From Phyllobacteriaceae bacterium UBA1059 (lineage in GTDB: Bacteria > Pseudomonadota > Alphaproteobacteria > Rhizobiales > Rhizobiaceae), in the NCBI GenBank assembly GCA_002316345.1, contig DCDI01000074.1, forward strand, positions 10,070 to 17,618: 7,549 bases of DNA, written 5' to 3'. The stretch's first letter is position 1, and every line of letters begins with the position of its first letter. The translations under genes and the position numbers were made by a program. This document shows positions 4,801 through 7,549 of this stretch, piece after piece. Below the pieces are notes generated by a model. It searched no databases. It saw only the letters and a program-made list of their open reading frames with translations, and was not told the DNA's origin.

Positions 4801-7549
4801 GAGCCTGCGAGAGATCCACGCGCGCGATGTCGAACTCGCTTTCGGCTTGAACGGATTGGCTCTTGCCGTCCTTGGCAAAAACGGTGCGCAGGGCATCGTG
4901 GCGCATCGCGACGTCACGGAGCGCAGCCTGAAGGGCGACATCATCCACAGGACCATCGAAGGTGATGCTGAAGGACTCGTTGAAGGCGGCCGATGCGGCG
5001 GGACCCATCTGGGCCGCCAGCCAGATTTCCATCTGAGACTCGGTGAGCGGCGCGGAAGCCGGCAGAGCCGGCGTTTCGGGCTGCTTCGTCACGGCCATTG
5101 GGCGCCTGCCTTCAGGGGGGCAGAGAATGCCGCCTGCCTGAAGCGCGTCGGTTGCATCGCGGAAGGTCCTGATGATGAAGGCGAAATCTTCTTCGCTGTG
5201 GGCGGTGGTGAGATAGCAGGGGAAGCCTTCTTGGATATGCAGGCCCATCTGCCGCAGCTGCGTATAGGCAAGACTGCCGAGCGGATCGGTCTGGCCAAAA
5301 TTCACCACGAACCAGGAACTGAACACTTCCGCACGGGCCGGCACGCCGCGGGTGGCGAGATCCGCGTTGATCTCCTCAACAAGCTGAGCCGTACGCGGCG
5401 CGACGCGATCGTAAAGTGCGCGCCCTTCGCCTTCGATGTGGGTCAAGACGGCGTCGGCCGCCGCCAGCGTCAGCGGATGGCGCACGAAGGTGCCGGCAAA
5501 GAAGGTCGGGCTTACTTCCGGCTCGGAAGCATCGCCATAGCGCCAGACTCCGCCATCGAGCGCATCCATGTAGCGCGCGCTGCCGGCGAGGATACCGAGC
5601 GGCATGCCGCCGCCCAGAACCTTGCCGTAAGTCGCCATGTCGCCCTGAATACCCCACAGGCTTTGAACGCCGCCCGGCGCCACGCGGAAGCCGCTGACGA
5701 CCTCGTCGAACACCAGCGCGATGTCCTTCTGCGCCGTAAGCGCGCGTAGTTCCCGCACGAACTCCACCGGCCGCAGTTCCGGATGCCGGCTCTGGATCGG
5801 CTCGATCACCACGGCCGCCATTTCACCCGCATGGCGCGCGATCCAGTCCAGACTTTCCGGCGCGCCATAGGGAATGACGGACATGTTGCCGACCGAGCCC
5901 GCTGGAATGCCCGGCGCGATCGGCATCGCCGCACCGGCACGGCCGCCACGCGTCACCAGAACCTCGTCGAACTGACCATGGTAATCGTTGGAGAACACGA
6001 CGACCCGGTCGCGTCCGGTGACGCTGCGAGCCACCCGCATGGCGGCCATGACGGCTTCCGAACCCGTGTTGCAGAAGGTCACGCGCTCATGGCCGATCAT
6101 GCGGCCGATGCGCTCGGCGACCTTGCCGGCCAGCGGCGACTGCGGGCCGATGGCAAAACCCTTCTCCAGCTGTTCGGAAAGGGCGTGAAGCACGAAGTCC
6201 GGCGCATGGCCGAAGGCGCATTGGCCGTAGCCGTTGACGAGGTCGACATAGGTGTTGCCGTCCATGTCGGTGATGCGCGACCCCTTCGCTGACGCGGCCA
6301 CGATCGGAAACACCGCGTCTTTCCAGACTGTCCGAAAACCCGCCGCCGTGCGCGGATCTGCAAGGTGGGACCGCGCGTCCTGAGTCATCGCCTTGGATGT
6401 CGGATGCGCCTTGCCGAACCGGTCCACCAGATCGGCGATGAAGGCGCGGGTCTGATCAGGCATATCCGCCTGCGCGGCCTCACCGCCGGGCTTGTACATC
6501 CGAAACCGCGACGGGCCTTCTTCGGCTGGCAGCACGATCTCCGCAACAGCGGGAACGGGCTCCGGTGAAGGGATGGGTTGCGCGGCCGGAGCGACAGCTG
6601 AGATCGAGGGCGCCTCGCCGCGCAGACGGGTCAACGCATTCATCTGCTCGGCAAAGATCGCCTGCATGGTCTGCAACTGGCCGTGCATCAGGCTTTCGAG
6701 GCTTCCTGGCTCAGCGGTTCCGATCACCGGTAAAGCGGCGATTGGAGCGACGGGAATGACCGGGACGGTGACGGATGTGGCCAGCATGGGTGCTGGCGCC
6801 ATCACCGGTGTCGGAGCCGGTGCTGCGGTCTCCGCCGGCAGTTCCCGATCCAGATGCGCGGCGAGGCTGGCCACACTCCCGATGTCGCCGAGAAGCTGGC
6901 GGAAGCTCACTTTCACTCCAAACTTCTTCTGGATCTCCTGGCTGAACAGGCCGAGGAACAGCGAGTCGAAGCCGAGTTCGATGAAAGTCGCGCTGTTCGG
7001 CAGCTCATCACTTGGCTGACCGGATAGGTCACTCAGAAGGCCGATCAGCGTGGTTTCGAGACGTGTAGCCCAGCGTTCGACGTCAAAATCCGGCATTGCG
7101 TTCATGATGGTGATCTCTGCGTGATTGGGTCCGGTGGTGAGTTCGGGAGACGCTTGCGCGCGAGGGGAAGAGGTCGTGAGGCCTTTCCGGGCAAGCGGCG
7201 TCGGCGCGTCGATCCAGAACCGTTCGCGCTCGAAGGGGTAGGTCGGCAGGCTTGTGCGTCGCGCCGATCCTTGCTGCGGCCAGTCGATGGAAACGCCTGC
7301 CGTCCAAAGCCTTGCGGTGGCTTCGGCGATTGCTCGCTGGTCGCTCACGCCGCGCTCATGATCCGGCAGGCTTGTGATGTTGGCCGCCAGCTCACCGCGC
7401 TTAAGCGTTTGCGCGGCGAAGGTCGAAAGCGTACGCCCCTGCCCGACTTCAAGCAGGACGGGCTTGATCCCGTCGCAGGCCGTTCGCAACGCTTCAGCGA
7501 AGCGCACCGTCTGGCGGCAGTGATTGGCCCAATAGTCGCCTGCCATCAC
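1889..7549 (-). CDS. Hybrid PKS/NRPS, N-terminus outside window: AT(end)-ACP-aminotransferase-C-A(Gly?)-T
   Basis: This is a multimodular cytoplasmic synthase that extends an acyl chain by a PKS step, transaminates the beta-keto group, and condenses the beta-amino acyl chain with an amino acid. The 1886 visible residues run without a stop to TGA at 1889-1891. The frame is open at the right edge, and the first residues are already the C-terminal part of an AT domain, so the true start (and presumably a KS) lies beyond 7549. Domain order (residues from the right edge): AT end 1-115, ACP about 153-235, Pro/Ala linker 241-345, class III aminotransferase about 346-815, condensation 831-1265, adenylation 1285-1775, thiolation 1785-1860, then a basic tail. 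All catalytic signatures inspected are intact. The order matches MycA/ItuA and McyE synthases, but no C-methyltransferase lies between AT and ACP as in McyE. The stop overlaps the next gene by 4 bp. The architecture is certain; the product is unknown. Confidence 0.96.
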   Translation of the reverse strand: MMAGDYWANHCRQTVRFAEALRTACDGIKPVLLEVGQGRTLSTFAAQTLKRGELAANITSLPDHERGVSDQRAIAEATARLWTAGVSIDWPQQGSARRTSLPTYPFERERFWIDAPTPLARKGLTTSSPRAQASPELTTGPNHAEITIMNAMPDFDVERWATRLETTLIGLLSDLSGQPSDELPNSATFIELGFDSLFLGLFSQEIQKKFGVKVSFRQLLGDIGSVASLAAHLDRELPAETAAPAPTPVMAPAPMLATSVTVPVIPVAPIAALPVIGTAEPGSLESLMHGQLQTMQAIFAEQMNALTRLRGEAPSISAVAPAAQPIPSPEPVPAVAEIVLPAEEGPSRFRMYKPGGEAAQADMPDQTRAFIADLVDRFGKAHPTSKAMTQDARSHLADPRTAAGFRTVWKDAVFPIVAASAKGSRITDMDGNTYVDLVNGYGQCAFGHAPDFVLHALSEQLEKGFAIGPQSPLAGKVAERIGRMIGHERVTFCNTGSEAVMAAMRVARSVTGRDRVVVFSNDYHGQFDEVLVTRGGRAGAAMPIAPGIPAGSVGNMSVIPYGAPESLDWIARHAGEMAAVVIEPIQSRHPELRPVEFVRELRALTAQKDIALVFDEVVSGFRVAPGGVQSLWGIQGDMATYGKVLGGGMPLGILAGSARYMDALDGGVWRYGDASEPEVSPTFFAGTFVRHPLTLAAADAVLTHIEGEGRALYDRVAPRTAQLVEEINADLATRGVPARAEVFSSWFVVNFGQTDPLGSLAYTQLRQMGLHIQEGFPCYLTTAHSEEDFAFIIRTFRDATDALQAGGILCPPEGRRPMAVTKQPETPALPASAPLTESQMEIWLAAQMGPAASAAFNESFSITFDGPVDDVALQAALRDVAMRHDALRTVFAKDGKSQSVQAESEFDIARVDLSQAPDADAAIKDILAADARKPFDLTESPPVRAALLRLPNDRSLFLFTAHHIVCDGWSGNIIAEDLATAYSARIAGRQLDMPEALSFFRHAAAAKPASESEAAYWLDRFQTVPDPLDLPFDRARPEQRSYQGATVTREFNADLLKRVRKAGAAHGCTLFSTLLGSLHVLLARLSGQEDFAIAVPSAGQSLDGRQGLVGHCVNLLPIRLNSTPSTALRDHFKAVQAHVSDAFEHRSYTYGTLVRRLAIKAMPGVLPLTQVQFNLERVPQALSFAGTSATMAPNPKAFSNFDLFFNVIEQPDGLRLDVDYNTDILDDGTVARWIDCFETLLDALAGGEAETIGALPTVPADQARWLIDDLNRTQAPFDDQMTVVDMFAEQVRARPNSIAVRYRDQALTYAELDQRSTRLARHIASLDLGTGRRIAIAVERSAEMLVSLLAVMKAGHTYIPLDPAHPAPRLTQTMEMAGVAAVIADSEAVAALRPQGSKLIRLDLDTAAISAQDGTPLPRSASDVSASAYIIFTSGSTGVPKGVELPHRALTNFLRSMAKEPGFGPKDSIVALTTISFDIAALELYLPLICGGTVVIADRSEVTDGFALVDRIKASGATVLQATPTLWRMLLEAGFEPDASMRMLCGGEALPRDLAERLTQSGGVLWNMYGPTETTIWSSLDRVDASRPITIGHPIDNTSLHILSPEGQLQPVGAVGELHIGGVGLAHGYLNQPDLTEKSFRSIALPGHTIQRLYNTGDVGKRLPDGSLQLLGRRDNQVKLRGFRIELGDIESVLRKVEGIAAAAVDVKAKATGDRQLVGYYVCTPGSSVTAETLAAQAAAKLPAYMVPNAWVQLPALPETANGKLDRKALPLPGSAISAAPIALQGPTTELEHELADIWKNVLGIPEVDVRQNIFSLGADSLSVFRIAARMMDGGLGLDARDLLKFPTIRDLARHAAQAKTGAGAGSATSLKDFRHGAKRAARRVA
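1898..1904 (-). promoter_or_regulatory. Shine-Dalgarno AAGGAGG for gene 2, inside the end of gene 1
   Basis: On the coding strand the sequence reads AAGGAGG, five bases, then ATG of gene 2. This is a full match to the anti-Shine-Dalgarno. It overlaps the last codons of gene 1 (GCA AGG AGG GTC GCA TGA) and so forces two consecutive AGG arginine codons at residues 1883-1884. The start ATG and stop TGA share ATGA at 1892-1889. This points to translational coupling of the two synthase proteins. Confidence 0.92.
1970..2197 (-). other. Thiolation (peptidyl carrier) domain of gene 1, Ser1821
   Basis: Residues about 1785-1860 form a peptidyl carrier domain. SLGADSLSVFRI holds Ser1821 (codon 2087-2089) for the phosphopantetheine arm, and the third-helix region LLKFPTIRDLARHA (1843-1856) is typical. 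It carries the glycine and then the condensed chain. About 26 residues follow, Gly/Ala-rich and then basic (LKDFRHGAKRAARRVA), with no recognisable communication-mediating helix. The hand-over to the next protein must rely on this tail or on direct domain contacts. Confidence 0.93.
2225..3697 (-). other. Adenylation domain, probably glycine-activating
   Basis: Residues about 1285-1775 contain the adenylation core motifs in order: A3 FTSGSTGVPKG (1432-1442), A4 FDIAALELY (1477-1485), A5 NMYGPTETTIW (1567-1577), A7 YNTGDVG (1654-1660), A8 RRDNQVKLRGFRIELGDIE (1673-1691) and A10 ANGKLDRKAL (1761-1770) with catalytic Lys1764. Aligned by eye to GrsA, the ten specificity positions are D1478, I1479, L1482, Q1521, L1544, G1546, M1568, I1576, W1577 and K1764. 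The resulting code, DILQLGMIWK, differs only at the seventh position from the glycine code DILQLGLIWK as I remember it. The domain is intact and should load glycine, as the AMP ester, onto the following carrier. The specificity is a prediction. Confidence 0.9.
3755..5059 (-). other. Condensation domain of gene 1
   Basis: Residues about 831-1265 have C1 LTESQMEIWLA (835-845), C2 RHDALRTVF (883-891), and catalytic C3 HHIVCDGWS (962-970) with His963 and Asp967. Later parts include IAVPSAGQ (1093-1100), GHCVNLLPIR (1110-1119) and PLTQVQFNLE (1167-1176). It should form the amide between the beta-amino acyl group on the upstream ACP and the aminoacyl group on the thiolation domain at residue 1821. 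It sits at a PKS-to-NRPS switch, so its donor site handles a polyketide-type acyl group. No epimerase signature is seen nearby. Confidence 0.93.
5105..6514 (-). other. Class III PLP aminotransferase domain (beta-keto to beta-amino thioester)
   Basis: Residues about 346-815 are an integrated class III (glutamate-1-semialdehyde aminomutase-like) aminotransferase. Visible signatures are the N-terminal strand DGNTYVDLVNGYGQCAFGH (430-448), the PLP phosphate loop NTGSEAV (494-500), YHG (523-525) stacking on the cofactor, VFDEVVSGFR (613-622) with Asp615 for the pyridine nitrogen, and YGKVLGGGMP (641-650) with Schiff-base Lys643 (codon 5621-5623). FAGTF (684-688) supplies the late Thr region. In the characterised MycA relative, such a domain transfers an amino group from an amino acid donor to an ACP-bound beta-keto thioester. 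Its place directly after an ACP with no reductive domains supports that role here. All key residues are present, so it should be active. Confidence 0.93.
6515..6829 (-). other. Pro/Ala-rich linker with an internal amphipathic helix
   Basis: Residues 241-345 join the ACP to the aminotransferase. The first part (241-278) and last part (315-341) are rich in Ala, Pro and Val, with repeats of the AP-AP type, as in flexible inter-domain tethers. Between them, residues 283-312 (6614-6703) are free of proline except at the very end, and look helical and amphipathic (SLESLMHGQLQTMQAIFAEQ and onward). As I recall, comparable short Gln/Met-rich helices occur after ACPs in aminotransferase-containing synthases. 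The role is inferred: a tether that lets the ACP arm reach the aminotransferase, with the helix perhaps acting as a docking or dimer contact. Confidence 0.7.
6845..7093 (-). other. Acyl carrier protein domain, Ser196
   Basis: Residues about 153-235 form a carrier domain. ELGFDSLFL contains the Ser196 (codon 6962-6964) expected to bear the phosphopantetheine arm, and it is followed by the usual second-helix pattern SQEIQKKFGVKVSFRQLL. Only about 40 residues separate the AT linker from this domain, so no ketoreductase, dehydratase, enoylreductase or methyltransferase fits between them. The ACP should therefore carry a beta-keto thioester, which is what the next domain uses. It is the only carrier in the visible part of the PKS module. 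Confidence 0.93.
7205..7549 (-). other. C-terminal end of PKS acyltransferase (AT) domain and post-AT linker
   Basis: Residues 1-115 carry marks of the last part of a type I PKS AT: YWANH (6-10) followed by a helix like the usual Tyr-Trp...Val-Arg-Phe stretch, LLEVGQGRTLS (32-42), and the classic post-AT linker YPFERERFW (104-112). The AT loads an extender acyl group, normally malonyl or methylmalonyl, onto the following ACP. The GHSxG active-site region and the substrate-selective HAFH/YASH motif lie beyond the right edge, so the extender cannot be predicted here. A KS is expected further upstream but is not seen. Confidence 0.9.

Noticed and set aside
4421..5749. 442-residue open frame on the plus strand
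   Set aside because: It lies antisense to the aminotransferase and condensation domains of gene 1. Its translation is Arg/Gly/Ala-rich with no recognisable domain, as expected opposite a GC-rich gene.
5783..6292. 169-residue His/Arg-rich open frame on the plus strand
   Set aside because: It is opposite the aminotransferase. The His-rich look comes from reading GC-rich codons in reverse.
7103..7105. Internal ATG (residue 149, MNAMPDF) as a separate start for an ACP-aminotransferase protein
   Set aside because: The frame is open through it from the AT linker, only a weak purine stretch precedes it, and AT-ACP fusion is the normal layout.
7544..7549. GTG or ATG at the right edge as the start of gene 1
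   Set aside because: The residues there are already inside an AT domain, so the true start must lie beyond the window.
1..7549. RNA genes, insertion sequences, CRISPR arrays, promoters or terminators
   Set aside because: None was seen. The whole window is coding, with a 4-bp gene overlap, and I found no terminal inverted repeats, direct-repeat arrays or tRNA-like folds by eye.

Overview
The window lies inside a modular polyketide/non-ribosomal peptide assembly-line locus. All of it is coding on the minus strand, so it reads from right to left. Base composition is GC-rich (roughly 60% by eye), with strongly GC-biased third codon positions and a strong Shine-Dalgarno. This fits a Gram-negative proteobacterium, perhaps alphaproteobacterial, but nothing in the window fixes the taxon.

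Two genes are visible and both run off the window. Gene 1 (7549 to 1889) enters already inside a polyketide acyltransferase domain. It then continues AT(end)-ACP-Pro/Ala linker-class III aminotransferase-condensation-adenylation-thiolation and stops. This is the layout known from the mycosubtilin/iturin (MycA/ItuA) and microcystin (McyE) synthases, where the aminotransferase turns an ACP-bound beta-keto thioester into a beta-amino thioester. There is no room for a ketoreductase, dehydratase or methyltransferase between AT and ACP. The adenylation-domain code read by eye is D-I-L-Q-L-G-M-I-W-K, one position from the glycine code as I remember it. The inferred output of gene 1 is a beta-amino acyl chain joined to glycine.

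Gene 2 (1892 to 1, C-terminus beyond the window) overlaps gene 1 by ATGA and has a perfect AAGGAGG ribosome binding site inside the end of gene 1. It encodes a complete condensation domain, a stretch of about 85 residues, and a normal-looking thiolation domain. That stretch aligns with only the C-terminal subdomain of an adenylation domain. The A core is absent and the A10 lysine is lost. The module is therefore C-(A remnant)-T with no means of its own to activate an amino acid.

The expected flow is: upstream KS-AT and ACP (beta-keto), then aminotransferase (beta-amino), then condensation with Gly on the gene 1 thiolation domain, then hand-over to the gene 2 condensation domain. What sits on the gene 2 carrier, and how, is the main open question. 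No RNA gene, mobile element, CRISPR array, promoter or terminator was seen, and there is no intergenic space.
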